This document shows positions 31,498 to 42,459 of a stretch of 64,000 bases of DNA, piece by piece. Every line of letters begins with the position of its first letter. The first letter of the stretch is position 1. Both the position numbers and the translations under genes were made by a program. The notes beneath the pieces were generated by a model. That model made no database searches. It saw only the letters and a list, made by a program, of their open reading frames with translations, and had not been told where the DNA came from. Where the stretch lies: NCBI GenBank assembly GCA_944472155.2, contig OX235272.1:98400020-98464019 (forward strand), written 5' to 3'. Source of the DNA: Trichobilharzia szidati. Lineage: Eukaryota > Platyhelminthes > Trematoda > Strigeidida > Schistosomatidae.

Positions 31498-32946
31498 TTA
31501 TTTGCTAACAGAAGTATCACTGTTGCCGGTTTTCAGGTTACAATTGTAATTTACGCAATGGTCCACTTGATTTGGAAGCTTTGATGAAGTGTGGTTGAAG
31601 AATTTTCGTGTTAATGTTGGAATCGTTGTGATATTATGAAATCATTCATTAGAATAAATACTTCTTAAAAGTTTTCACGGTATTCTTGTACTACTACTTC
31701 GTTTTGCTTGTCGAAGGAATAGTGATATAGCTATTTTTGGAATGCGTAATGATTTACTTCGAAAGAATGATAATATGCGCAGTATAAGAATACTAGGATA
31801 ATCATCTTAAATAGGATATATCTATAATACGTTATTTTCGATGACCGTAGCCGTCCTGTAAACGATAAAAACACATGTTTGACGATCTTTTCTTCTCAAC
31901 ACTAATGCATACTAATACTATGCGCAACCGGATTAAATGTAACTGAAACATTTCATGCGAGGCTTGATGATGCACTGAGGAAATAATGACGGCTTACGAC
32001 TATGACGCATTTCACATAAGTATTACTACGTTGCCTATCAATTTCGTTAACTATGCAATGTCCACGAAATGATAAATAAGAGAGGTACAAGTAGTCGACA
32101 TAAATGCATATATTTACCAAAGGACAACCGTCAAGCAGTACATTTTCACATTAAAAAAGGTTTATAACATTTCAGTGAAAAAATTACAGTTGTAGATTTT
32201 TTATGGCTACATCATAGTCAAATTAAAGTCAACTAATCGTTTTATTCACAATATGTGGATCAGTTTCCCTCACATGATAGTGACACGACCCATCTTTACA
32301 GCTTCCAGCACCACCCGATCCTTCAGAAGAAACTGGTTGTGATCTTTCCATGCAATGATCGAGATTGTATTCCTTCGACCACCTCAGGCCGCACTGAGAA
32401 ATATCTAGGGATGTATACATATCAAGTGAATTAATCTTACCTTAGGTGAACAGTTCCTTATCTTAGCCACAATGAATATGTGAACAAGGGAGGGAACAAT
32501 AGTATAATTGGTAAGATTGGTACATATATTCTATGACACATTTGAAGAATTATAGGACTTCCGATTTATCTTTCACAGTTTGCCTTTTGCAAAATGTATA
32601 TATTACACAACTGCCTCTCCTATCCGTCCGTTACAACCAGCTGAAAAAAGACTAAATCTTCAAATTTTATACCTCTTTGATTATGTTACAGAATAATATT
32701 CTTTTTGTTAATGGATCCAATGCATGACACATCTGTAAAATTTTACATATGTTAACTCGTCCCATTAAGCTGAAAAATGTAATGTTTATGCGATTTTTAT
32801 TATTATCATTTCAAAGCCCGCCTCAGTAACGTCTGCTACGTATTAGCCGCAGCGTTTACGCAAAGGCAAATCCACCAATCACAATACGCGTAAGTGACCT
32901 TGAAGTGCTCAGCCTCTCCATTAGGTCGTGTGTGCCTCTATCCATT
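31498..32946. other. AT-rich stretch, no gene seen
   Basis: This may begin with a leftover of the Gypsy 3' untranslated region, but I see no purine tract plus LTR start. The only longer frame (63 codons, minus, near 32229-32420) has no recognisable domain. Nothing else was recognised. Confidence 0.4.
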
Positions 32947-33046
32947 GTAATGTAACGCAATAGAAACCAATATAATGCCACTAAACAAGTTTCTTTTTCT
33001 TCTTTTTCAGAAAGAAACGTCAACGTCGCATCACTAGAGCAAGAGG

Positions 33047-34018
33047 GGCAAAGTTAAACTTTAGGCACCAGTAACAACCAATCAGCAAACGACCTTGAAC
33101 GGACCAATCACATGAAAGAGGCGTTTATGATAAGTGGTAACGTATATTTATAGAAAAATGCATAAAAAATAGGATGAAACAGTTACAACGGGTATCTTTC
33201 GCGAACATGGGACAGAAGCATTTCCCAATTCAGCGTGCGACTGTCAATAGAGAAGTCACACCAAATGATAGCCTTTCCACCCGTCGGTATGTACAACTGA
33301 TCCCGGTTTCACAAGTCGCTTTATAATAGGTGCCATATTAGTCGCCTTCCTGTCTGCTATTGTTTCAACAAACCCTTTTCGGAGGCATGTGTCGTATAAA
33401 CCTATGACCCAAATGTTGTTCGCTCTCTGACGACAGCGGTTATATTTCTTCTTCACCAACACTGTCTCATCCACATGGACTACTACATCGTCCCCACCTA
33501 ACAACGAAGTACTTCTGTACATTTTCCATGAGGCGATGTCCCTGCAGTGCTGGCATACCAGTGTTATACCACTGAACTGTTGAGACGAGGCTGTTCTCCG
33601 TCTCGGCAGCAGCGGCTCTCACGGGCTGTTTCAGTATCCAGTAGTTGCAAATGTACAAAATCTGGGTTAGGGAGAGATGCGACCTAGCAAAAAAGTTCCT
33701 AAGAAATATTACCCTCTCTAATACTAACTCGCTTCCAGCATATTCCACAACGATGTACAAAACTATCAGTTGACCTAGTACAGCTTTTTAGAGTCACTAC
33801 ACCACCACACGAACAACTTCTCTCCTTTCCAAGCAAGCCTCAGTCCAGGCAATAATAATAGACACTAACCTCCTCGAATGGCAAACGTAACCTTGTAATG
33901 GCACGCAGTGAAATGAATCAAGCGCTATGCAACATTGAACTACGCTCGTGAATCTCATTGGATAAATCGACGTCGTTCGCTGATTGGTAGTTACTGGTGT
34001 CTAAAGTTTAACTTGGCC
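33047..34018 (-). mobile_element. Merlin-type DNA transposon inserted in the solo LTR
   Basis: A 972-bp element with terminal inverted repeats of about 50 bp. The left end starts ggcaaagttaaactttagg, and the right end, reversed, starts ggccaagttaaactttaga. The target word gcaagagg (8 bp) is present on both sides (33039-33046 and 34019-34026). Inside is a transposase remnant of the IS1016/Merlin type. TIRs beginning GG and an 8-9 bp duplication are known traits of Merlin elements. Confidence 0.88.
33240..33730 (-). pseudogene. Merlin (IS1016-type) transposase remnant
   Basis: Minus-strand blocks in order are WILKQPVRAAAAETE and VSTVQWYN (about 33690-33560), then in another frame CRDIASWKM, VVVHVDETVLVKKKYNR (first catalytic Asp, about 33470), WVIGLYDT, VETIADRKA and VVHTDGWKGYH (second catalytic Asp, about 33275). 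The frame ends with TGA just after, and the part that should hold the third acidic residue is missing or scrambled. One frameshift near 33560 and a deletion make it inactive. Confidence 0.82.
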
Positions 34019-34171
34019 GCAAGAGGAAGATCGGTTCTCTAAACTTGTTATAAATCACGATAACAAACTTGTACCCAGGGGTATTCGTTTTGCTGGAAAT
34101 AAACGTATCTTCCTCGCCGTCTTTGCCTTCTTCCATCGTCCGTCGTGCTTGTGGTCTGTGTGTTATAGTAA

Positions 34172-34494
34172 GAAGAGAGGTGATAAACGGGTGCTAGAGT
34201 AAGACATACAGGATACAGGTGATCATTATCATTTTATCAATTAATAAGGGTTCAAAAATTTATAAAACTCCACAGTAGCGAGTAAGTACAGCATTATTTT
34301 GGTATTGACAGATACAAGGGACCAACTCTGCGATGATAAACAGAATTCAGAATGGAATTTGTTCAGTTGTTCGCCGTGTGTGCCAACAATATTCTGGATA
34401 ACGCTCAAGTAATATAAACGTAGAATGTCAAATTTCCCCGAAAGTCGACAGTGTCCTCTCCTAGCGATAAGTCCACTGGTAATAAAAGGAAAAT
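34172..34494. other. No clear gene; probable 5' leader of CR1-like element C
   Basis: This lies upstream of the element C ORF1 fragment. I see no motif of its own. Confidence 0.3.
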
Positions 34495-34917
34495 ATGACA
34501 CCAAATCATGCCAACAACAACAATGGCAGTATAAATAAGCCCACACTCCCCACGGTCAATAGTATTAGCACCCACAACGTGCGAAATAGCACCATGGCAC
34601 ACACTGATAACCAACGCCACTACAATGCCACCCTCAATAGTATAAGTGGCAATAGTCAGAACTCGACCACCAACGACTCAGGGTATTCACAGTATGGCAC
34701 ACAAATAAATTTTGATCGGATATATGGTACAAGTGTGCTGGCAAATAACCCACAATGCAGTACACACGACACCCATACAAGGACACAACTTGAATCAAAC
34801 AATAGGCGGAATAATAAACCATGGTCATCACAAGGTCCCAATCATTTTTTATCCCCTTCGTCCCTGTCAGCGTTGAAAAAACAGCTGGTAGGGATGTTAA
34901 CACTCCTAAACCGCTAG
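34495..34917 (+). pseudogene. ORF1 C-terminal part of CR1-like element C
   Basis: An open frame of 140 codons, rich in Asn, Ser and Thr, ending LKKQLVGMLTLLNR, which resembles the ORF1 end of element B (ILEMLTTLHRFRPPV). The conserved IVYN-PD and DKTP blocks of ORF1 are absent, so only the C-terminal part is present, or the start has been lost. Overlaps the next ORF by 97 nt. Confidence 0.55.
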
Positions 34918-35387
34918 TGCTGGCTCCCGCTTTACATGAATATAGGAACAGTCTAGTTCACTCACATCCATTAAGCACACCTGATACATGCACAAGTTTA
35001 GGTCAAATAAAGATCTCTACCCACATTTCTAGCTTAACTAAAAATAAAACTGCCTTAGCCTATAGTAAATCCAGTACTCCAACGCTTAATTCTTCACCGA
35101 AAACAGCACACACTAACTCGATAGACATAGATGAGCATGATGTTGAAACTCCTCTTAAAATAGGGTCGTCATGTCAAACAGTACTACTAGGTGCTGAACC
35201 ATATTCGGGGCTGATTAATGAACTTAAATACCTCAAATGCTATTTCAAATCTCATCTTTACCTGATCCGCATAAATGCTAGATCTGTTCTAAATAAACTA
35301 CCAATGCTCAGAGCACTCACAGTAATATACGAACCCCCTATAATTGCCATCACTGAATCTTGGTGTAATTCGAACATACAGCTTTAG
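34821..35387 (+). pseudogene. ORF2 N-terminal part of CR1-like element C, 3'-truncated
   Basis: A frame of 188 codons with the endonuclease start LIRINARSVLNKLP (about residue 150) and AITESWCNS (about 180). The sequence then leaves the element at about 35385 and a stop follows. RT and 3' end are absent. Loss of the 3' half is the opposite of the usual 5' truncation of LINEs. Confidence 0.7.
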
Positions 35388-36013
35388 TGGGACACCCCCA
35401 ACGGATAGATTACAAGCTGCAAGACAAACGCGGTTGTGCTTCGTCCGTTTGCAAGAAGTGCACACAAAAGCGAACTGTGAAGCAGTGAGCAAGTTTAGTG
35501 GTGAAGTCAGCGTCATCAAGTTCTGACTCCGAATCGTGTGACGATAATGGTGCGGTGAAGAATCCTGTAGTTGCAACCGATAAACCATTGTTGAATAGAT
35601 TGTCACAGACGACACCACAGTTTATTCAGAAGAAGAGGGTTACAGTTTCAGAGTCCAGTTCTGACTCCACAAGTTTACTAGTCAGGGTAAAGGTATAAAA
35701 CCTTCAAGGATTCATGAGGAAGAACCTAAGTCATCTACGGCTGTTATTAAAGAGGTTGAAAATGATGAAGTCGACCATACAAACGGCAGTAAATTGGATA
35801 TTTGTGACAATGGTCATGATAGTGCACATTTGTCTTTGGCTGACCATGATGAGCTGGGCACAATGCCAACTAATACTGAGTTGAATGAGGGTTCTGTACA
35901 ACTTGAACGTGAAGTAGAATTAAGGGCAGATGCGGTTGCAGAAGGTATGGATACTAGTGAGACCGTCAGTGTAAATGATCCGAGTGTAGCCCAACTATCG
36001 ACAGATGTTAAGG
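35386..36013 (+). other. Unassigned coding-like segment fused to element A'
   Basis: Two open plus-strand frames, offset by one base near 35675, give a Ser- and acid-rich protein (SSSSDSESCDDNG, then EEEPKSS, IKEVENDEVDH and repeated Asp/Glu stretches). The second frame runs without a stop into ORF1 of A'. The segment shares nothing with the leader or ORF1 start of element A. It could be a captured host exon or cDNA, or the 5' module of another element. I cannot name it. Confidence 0.5.
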
Positions 36014-37275
36014 CTGAGTTCTGTAAATTAAACCTCCTTGTGAAAGATATCCAGAGGCAAGTAATTGAACTTCAGGAAAAATTAGGTCAGTTTGATGGCA
36101 TATCACTACCAATCTCAAATATCACGGAGAGCCGTCCTGATATTGGCCAGGTTAAGTCTTTACTGGATGTAACTCAAAACCAGCCTGAGGATTTAGACCC
36201 AATAGCCTGTCTGTTAAGAAAGCATCCTAAAATGTCTCCAGACATCCTAAATAAGGCTGAAAATCTGATTGACTGCTTGGCTGCGGAGGTGATGAGACGT
36301 ATAACCTCTTCTCACCAGGCTATAGTTTACAATGTCCCAGATTCTCTTCCTCTGAAGACTGTGAAACACAAAGTCTTGATTTGTTGCGGCATGGCTAGTG
36401 TTCCATGTGAATGCAAAAGACTTCGTAAAAAGTCTAACCAGGCTAACTGTCCCATTATTTTTAAGTTCAGTAATTCCCTTGATTCTAGTAAGTTTACTAA
36501 GTGTCAGGATCACCTAAGACTGAACAGCAGTTATAAGTCTATAACCATAGCTCAGGATAAAACACCGTGTCAGCGCAGAATGATGCGGAGTAATAACCTG
36601 GTCACCCCCTCTAGCTTAGAATTACCCGAAACCGATCGTGCACAGCGACAGTCACCTAATGCTGACATTAGCATTCAGCAAACCACACAACAACCACGCA
36701 TGGCAATGGAACTAGGGACTGATTTAGATACCAGTACCCCTGTAAATAACGTCTCACCAAAAGATGTTAAAATAGGTAGAACTGCTGCAAGCTGTTCTAA
36801 GAAATTCTTACCCAAACGTGGTAACCTCACCACGATGAACAAATTTCGCCTGGTTGAGACTGATGATGGGGAGAGAAAGAATGTCAAAAAACCCTCACCT
36901 CTTACGAAAAGTTCCTCTCGAAACACAAGTATATCTGGTGGTTTTCAGTATGCTCCACCTCATAGAAAGTCAGGCCCCAAAACCCCCAAAGTCTTGCAAC
37001 CAAAGCACCTTCCCCCTCAATTTCGTTTAAGTTATAAAACCAACACGAAAGTGTGTACTGGTATGACGGATAGCACGTGGATGGGTAGACCATTTGATGC
37101 TATGCTTTTTAACCGTCAACCCAGGCCCAACATCTACTATCCTTATATCCAGGAACACATGGTAAATTTTCCAAGTGTCCCGAATCACTGGTACGACCCA
37201 TGGCACCTAGGACCACCTCACTGCACTCTAACCCCGATGTACAGACACCCAGTCCGACCCCCCTATCATTCATAA
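35794..37275 (+). CDS. Chimeric ORF1 of CR1-like element A'
   Basis: A frame of 493 codons, open back to 35665. The 35794 start is TTG; the first in-frame ATG is near 35863. The first 75 residues come from the unassigned acidic segment. From EFCKLNLLVKDIQ (codons from about 36016) onward it matches ORF1 of element A almost residue for residue, including IVYNVPD, RLRK and DKTPCQRR, with one Asn-to-Asp change seen. The native basic MVQ-KKRFRR start is missing, so any protein would have an acidic instead of a basic N terminus. Overlaps ORF2 by 76 nt, as in element A. Confidence 0.75.
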   Translation: MDICDNGHDSAHLSLADHDELGTMPTNTELNEGSVQLEREVELRADAVAEGMDTSETVSVNDPSVAQLSTDVKAEFCKLNLLVKDIQRQVIELQEKLGQFDGISLPISNITESRPDIGQVKSLLDVTQNQPEDLDPIACLLRKHPKMSPDILNKAENLIDCLAAEVMRRITSSHQAIVYNVPDSLPLKTVKHKVLICCGMASVPCECKRLRKKSNQANCPIIFKFSNSLDSSKFTKCQDHLRLNSSYKSITIAQDKTPCQRRMMRSNNLVTPSSLELPETDRAQRQSPNADISIQQTTQQPRMAMELGTDLDTSTPVNNVSPKDVKIGRTAASCSKKFLPKRGNLTTMNKFRLVETDDGERKNVKKPSPLTKSSSRNTSISGGFQYAPPHRKSGPKTPKVLQPKHLPPQFRLSYKTNTKVCTGMTDSTWMGRPFDAMLFNRQPRPNIYYPYIQEHMVNFPSVPNHWYDPWHLGPPHCTLTPMYRHPVRPPYHS

Positions 37276-38825
37276 ACTCTTGCGTTGTTGACGCACAAAC
37301 AGAGTTAGGTTATGGTGATATCTTAAGCCAGTTTGTAGTATCCCGTGACTTATTCACGATATTGCTAATTAATGCACGTTCCTTAATCAATAAGATATCT
37401 GAACTAAGGGCATTATTATTTATCGCCAAGCCTACTGTAGCTCTGATTACTGAATCATGGTGCTCATACTCTGTACTTGATGTGCATATAGGCATAGATG
37501 ATTACACTGTACACCGTGCAAATAGAGGCTGCAAGCGTGGTGGAGGATGTCTCATATATATACATAACTCATTCGTAGTCAGTAAAGTGGAAGATGAAAT
37601 ATTGAACCAGGTACCTGATTCACTCTGGGTCGTCTTACAAGGAGATAAGTACAAGCTTCTCATAGGCTGTGTTTACCCAGCATCAAGCTCAACCAAAGAA
37701 ACTGATGCGTTATTAGCCAAATCATTCACACACGCTTCATCGTTTAGTTCTAATTACAAAATAACTGCAGGGGACTTCAATCTTCCAGAAGTCAGTTGGT
37801 TAAGTAGTTCCGGCCCCCAACGCTTCGACGAATTACTTGCCACTATCGATTGTTATGGATGGCAGCAACACTTCCAGACACCTACTCGTGGTGACAACAT
37901 GTTGGACCTTGTGTTTTTTCATGACACAATCCCAGTCTCCAACTATGTTGGTAACAGATTTTCCAGTAGTGACCATAGAATGGTACTCTGCTCTCTGCCT
38001 TTCTCACCACTAAATATAGGAGACAAACAGGTTTCAGGGAGCTTGATATGTCGTAGTTACAAACATACAGACTGGGGACTAGTCCAAGAACTCATTCTAC
38101 TCTGTCAGTGGGATGACTATTTTACCATTGACTCCCTGAAGGCTGTAGTGTCCCTATTTTACAGGAATGTTATCCTTTGTCTAGATACTGTTGCTCCTAA
38201 GAGGGTAGTGAAATTAAGTAGACACCAAGCTGAATACATTCCTAGGGCATGCCGCAATAAGTTAAGGAAGCTGAAGAAACGGTACTATTCCACTAAGGAT
38301 ATATCACTACTGCACTCAATCTATGAGTCTCTTGAATCTATCAAGCGCCAACGCTCTCAAAAGGACCTCGACGAAGAATTAAGGGCACTTGAAGGCACCT
38401 CCAAAGTTTTTAACTTAACAACACTTCTTAAAAAACGAATGCAGTCGACTAGGGACATCCCCTATTTACTTCATGACAAAGTTATCTACAATGTGCCTGC
38501 CACCATCTGTGAAATATTCAGTGAGTGGTTTGCAAACTTCAGTTTAGAAACGCGCATTCCTGGTGACACCGACCCCCTTACTAGCTCTTTCCTCGGAAGC
38601 ATAGTGTTCACCGACCAATTAATAGAACAAGCAGTTAAAAGCCTGAAACCTCCCACTAGCACGGGACCAGATGGCCTTGCTTCTATAATTTTCAAAAACA
38701 GTGGGTGTGATATACCCCTATTACTTCTTAAATTCTTCTCAATATCTATGGACACAGGCACTTACACTAATGAGTGGAAAACTGGCTTCATAATTCCACA
38801 CTATAAATCCGGTGATAAGGCAAAC
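37200..38825 (+). pseudogene. ORF2 of element A', truncated at the start of the RT
   Basis: This starts MAPRTT like element A and keeps the full endonuclease (NARSLINK, ITESWC, AGDFNLPEVSW, SSDHRMV). It differs from copy A in only a few residues (V to L near 22, N to S near 164, W to C near 350). The homology stops at GDKAN, directly before VRNYRP, at base 38825. The frame runs on for 23 codons into element B in antisense and ends at 38897. No RT catalytic motif is left. Confidence 0.85.
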
Positions 38826-40681
38826 TCAAAAATGGCACTTTTCACGATCTTTTCCAGAACCCTTGAAATAACAGAAGTTAGGTTAATGGGTCTGTAACTC
38901 ATGACACTTGAACGGGAGCCCGACTTATACCTAGGGGTAATGTGCGTGGTTTTCCATGCATCTGGATATGTTCCAGTTGATAGAGAGATAAAGAACAATT
39001 TAAGAAAGAGAATAGGGATGTCTTCGCCACCGTATTTTAAAAAAGTTGAGGGAATCATATCAGGACCAGGGTTGTTTGAACTTTTAAGGGACGTGATTGC
39101 TTTCTTAATATTATCCAAAGAAAAGCTGATAGTTTCTAAAGTTTTTTGTGAACGTACATGGAATAGAGGTTGTGGCGACGCGTTGTCATCATAGGCATAT
39201 GACCGTGAGAAGTAGGAGTTTAGAAGCTCACAAATTATTTTAGGGTCAGTAGCAGTCTCATCATTTTCTAAGATCAATTGTATATCTGTTTTACGAGAGT
39301 TTAACCTTTTGCGATAAAGCTTACAGATTGCAGTGTATTTAGAGCTATCTTTAAGGGCTGCATTTTCTTGTCTGAGTAGAACTTTGTCGTTATTTTCTTT
39401 CAATCTGAGATAAATGTTCTGTATATTTACAAGACACGAGAAGTCATTTTCTTTGTGGTACTGTCGGTGCAGCTTTCGCAGCTTAGCCTTTACTCTTATA
39501 GGAATGAAATTCTTTGTGTTTTCTCTTGGGTTCTCTTTACATTTAGGAACAAGTTTATCAAAGCATATAGTTACATTCTGGTAAAAGGCTAGTAGGATAG
39601 TGTCTAGGTTGCTATTAGAAAAGAAAAGGTCCCAGCCTAAGCTTCTAATGAAGGAGTTAAATACGTCTCACCTAGCTTTTCCGAAGCACATGAATGTCTT
39701 GCGCAGTGTAGAGCACTTTGATGAGTGGAGCTGGGTTTTGAGGGCGCAGATTATTGTGTTGTGGTCACTACCAGGAAATGGTTGGCTGATGTCTATGGTG
39801 GATAAGACAATGTCTTTCAAGAAAACCAAGTCCAGTATATTGTGGTTTCGGGTGGGCCTTAGAATACTTTGTGTCCACCCACATAACTCAACCGTATCTA
39901 AGAATTTGCTGTAGCGGGGAGGAGCACTGATGGGCTCCCATGAAGCTTCAGGCATGTTAAAATCCCCTCCAATCACTTTATAAGTAAAGGTTAATTTCGA
40001 AGTGTAATGAAAGGCTGCAGTTATTTCACTTAGCAGTTCACTGTAATGGTCGGGTGGGCGATAGATGCAACCTAATAACAGAGTTTGCTGTTTATTTATG
40101 TAGAGTGTCACCCATAATGTATCGCATATATTAAGGTTAGGGTCATCGTAGTGCACAGCTCTGCAGTCAGATTTAACATAGATAATGCATCCTCCACCCC
40201 GCCCAACTGATCTGTTCTTCCTGAAAAATGAGTAGCCTTCGCAGTGAAAGAAATCATCATTTATTTCACTTGTGCACCAAGCTTCAGTGATCAATAGTGC
40301 TGTAGGTTGGCTAATCAGTAGCAGGGATTGGATGTATGCCATCTTGTTTACAGCTGACCTGGCATTGATAAGAACTATGTTAGGATTAGCCGAGTCATAT
40401 CTTAGGATTTTAGCTATGTCTTGAAGTAGCTGGTGGTGAGATTCAATCATAGTGTCCTCAGACGACAATGAAATGTCTATGCCTGTAGATGCCCTAGGAA
40501 AGCTAGAAGTGCAGAGGGGGTGAATTACATTTTCGTTTTCATGTAAGTTTGGGCGTAAAGAAGATTTGCTGTCAGAAGAAAAGGAGATAGAGGGTTGTTG
40601 AAGAAGAAGAAGAAGGGAATTACCAGAGTCATGTAAGGTGAGTTCCAGGCAGTAATTAGACATTGCTGTATCAGCTGTCAT
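38826..40681 (-). pseudogene. ORF2 of CR1-like element B, one stop, 3'-truncated
   Basis: The minus-strand frame starts at an ATG two bases after the ORF1 stop. The endonuclease is complete: LINARSAVNK (about residue 104), ITEAWC, GGDFNMPEASW, LDLVF and GSDHNTI. A single in-frame TGA (39668-39670) sits where element A has the Trp of TDWG. The same frame then continues without a break through FDKLVPK, NNPGPDMIPSTFLKYGG and YRPINLTSVISRVLEKIVK (about 38850). It is cut off at 38826 by the junction with A', before the RT active site. Without the stop and the truncation it would be a normal ORF2. Confidence 0.82.
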
Positions 40682-40683
40682 AT

Positions 40684-42219
40684 CTATACTGGGGGGCGAA
40701 ACCTGTGGAGAGTGGTGAGCATTTCTAGTATGTTTGAGGTCATGTTGTGAACCTGTATAAAAAATGGTAATGTCGTTTCAGCAAAACTGCTGATCGCTGG
40801 ATAGTCAGCCCTGTCGGGTGTAGGCATGTAAATAGGTGGAGGTGGCCTACCAAGCAAGCTCAACTTATTCGAATTGTTGCGATTTACGTCACCACTATTC
40901 GACGTCCTATAGTTAAGTGTATCAATCTTTTGGTTTATGGTGGTGCGAGGGTTTACTTTTTTGGACAGGTAGCTACGAGGTTCGGGTTCTGTTTTGCGGT
41001 TTTTGTACCTATTGGTTTTGTGGATATTTGTTTCTGGAGAGAGGTGTGGTATCGAGCTGTGAGCATGTGAATTAGTGTGTGCCACTAGTCTCTTATTCTG
41101 CGTTGTCTGTGTAGACGAACTCGTAGCCGCATTTTTCAACTTACTGGAATTGAGACTACTTGGATTGGTGAATACTGGGTGCGATGTACTGCAGTTTGTC
41201 ACCGGGGTACAGGGATCGTTATCACAGGAATCTAGATCTACCATCGATTTCTTTCTTAGTGTACGGCTATACACTGAACTATTTTTGGACCTTACATTTT
41301 CACGCAAGTTCGTTTCCGAATACGGTGTACTTTGTATAGAAAGATCCACACCCTTTTGCTCTGCCTCAACAGAAGTGTGGGTGCCCAGGGGTGTTGTAGA
41401 GGAGCTAGGATTTACAGTTTTCGAATCGGTCATATAAGTCATTCTTTGGATCGGTGTCTTGTCACGAGCTAATTTAATCGTATGGTAACGTGTATTTTTC
41501 AGTAGTGTTTGCCTACTGTAAAAGATGTCAGCATTAGAGGACGAGTCAAATTTCAACACAAGTGGGCAAGATTTATTTTTGTGAGACTTTCTAAGTCGAT
41601 GGTAGCTGCACGAGACATTATTCATAGAGCACGCATTCAGAATAGTGCTTTTGACCTTGTTAATCTGTGCATTATCCGGTATATTATACACGATTATGTT
41701 CTTCTCGCGCACTACACGTTGATATACTTCAGTTGCAACGTAGTTTATCAGGTTTGCGGTTTGTGGTAAATTACTAGGTGAAGTACTATTACTGCCGGTT
41801 TCACTAGGAACTGCCAGTTTTGATATCTTAACTTCAAGCCCCCTAATAATGGAAAATATTTCTGCGATTTTATCTTCACAACAAGGTGTAGAACAAGGAA
41901 CTGGATTAGTGCTAGGAGTCAAGATGTTTGCCGCGTAATTCATTTCGCAAGACGTTTTGCAGGTGTCTACGAGGCCTGGATCATTGCATGTAGTATCACT
42001 ATGTATACCATCCATGATGTTGTTTAATACGCAAGCAGGTAAGGGGAGTTCAACGTCCGGACTTAACGCATCTACTGCAGCAGACCTGTGTTTAGTTGTT
42101 AAATCACTGGATGTAGTCTTCACACTTCCTGCAGGCCTATTCATTCTATTCGGTTTGTGTTTTTTACTGGGATTTGAAGCAGACAGTGGAGTTTGACGCT
42201 TAGTTTGAACCATTGGCAT
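40684..42219 (-). CDS. ORF1 protein of CR1-like element B
   Basis: An uninterrupted 511-codon frame. The basic N terminus MPMVQTKRQ is followed by a Cys-containing linker (about 85-130) with CSTPCCEDKIAEIF, then a heptad-like region. The conserved block (about 170-265) has IIVYNIPD, CSMNNVSC, RLRK, CPLVLKF and ARDKTPIQRM, the same order as ORF1 of element A. The C-terminal half is Ser/Thr/Asn-rich and ends MLTTLHRFRPPV. The ORF2 ATG follows after 2 bases, an arrangement that fits termination-reinitiation, unlike the 76-nt overlap in element A. Confidence 0.8.
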   Translation of the reverse strand: MPMVQTKRQTPLSASNPSKKHKPNRMNRPAGSVKTTSSDLTTKHRSAAVDALSPDVELPLPACVLNNIMDGIHSDTTCNDPGLVDTCKTSCEMNYAANILTPSTNPVPCSTPCCEDKIAEIFSIIRGLEVKISKLAVPSETGSNSTSPSNLPQTANLINYVATEVYQRVVREKNIIVYNIPDNAQINKVKSTILNACSMNNVSCSYHRLRKSHKNKSCPLVLKFDSSSNADIFYSRQTLLKNTRYHTIKLARDKTPIQRMTYMTDSKTVNPSSSTTPLGTHTSVEAEQKGVDLSIQSTPYSETNLRENVRSKNSSVYSRTLRKKSMVDLDSCDNDPCTPVTNCSTSHPVFTNPSSLNSSKLKNAATSSSTQTTQNKRLVAHTNSHAHSSIPHLSPETNIHKTNRYKNRKTEPEPRSYLSKKVNPRTTINQKIDTLNYRTSNSGDVNRNNSNKLSLLGRPPPPIYMPTPDRADYPAISSFAETTLPFFIQVHNMTSNILEMLTTLHRFRPPV

Positions 42220-42459
42220 TTAGAAAAGAGTTAAACTTCTTAAATATAAGAGAATGAGCAAAGTGTCTGTAAGGTCCTTTTTAGGGTGTTGGAGATTTAG
42301 ATTGTTTAGTTCGGTACGCAATTAGCAGTTTATGTGGATAAAAATACTGAAATATAGTATGAAGACACGCTTAACAAATACTATAAATGCAAAGATGCGA
42401 TAACAGAAGCACTTAAGTAGACACTAGCTATAATGGACAATTACAGCCGGAAAAGTTAT
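42220..42459. other. Probable 5' leader of element B
   Basis: AT-rich sequence upstream of ORF1 with no motif. The exact 5' end of the element is not visible; the R repeat begins near 42460. Confidence 0.4.

Larger units (their letters stand above)
32951..34167 (+). repeat. Solo LTR of the same Gypsy family, split by a Merlin transposon
   Basis: The left part 32951-33046 matches 27165-27260 and the right part 34027-34167 matches the rest of the 5' LTR. The whole is bounded by a 4-bp direct repeat gtaa (32947-32950 and 34168-34171), so it is a solo LTR with its own target duplication and not the missing 3' LTR of the element to the left. The pyrimidine tract with cag is kept (AG at 33009-33010). 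Confidence 0.85.

Noticed and set aside
32951..34167. Reading the second LTR as the 3' LTR of the gag-pol element
   Set aside because: It has its own matching gtaa on both sides, the left element is preceded by gtag, and no purine tract lies before it.
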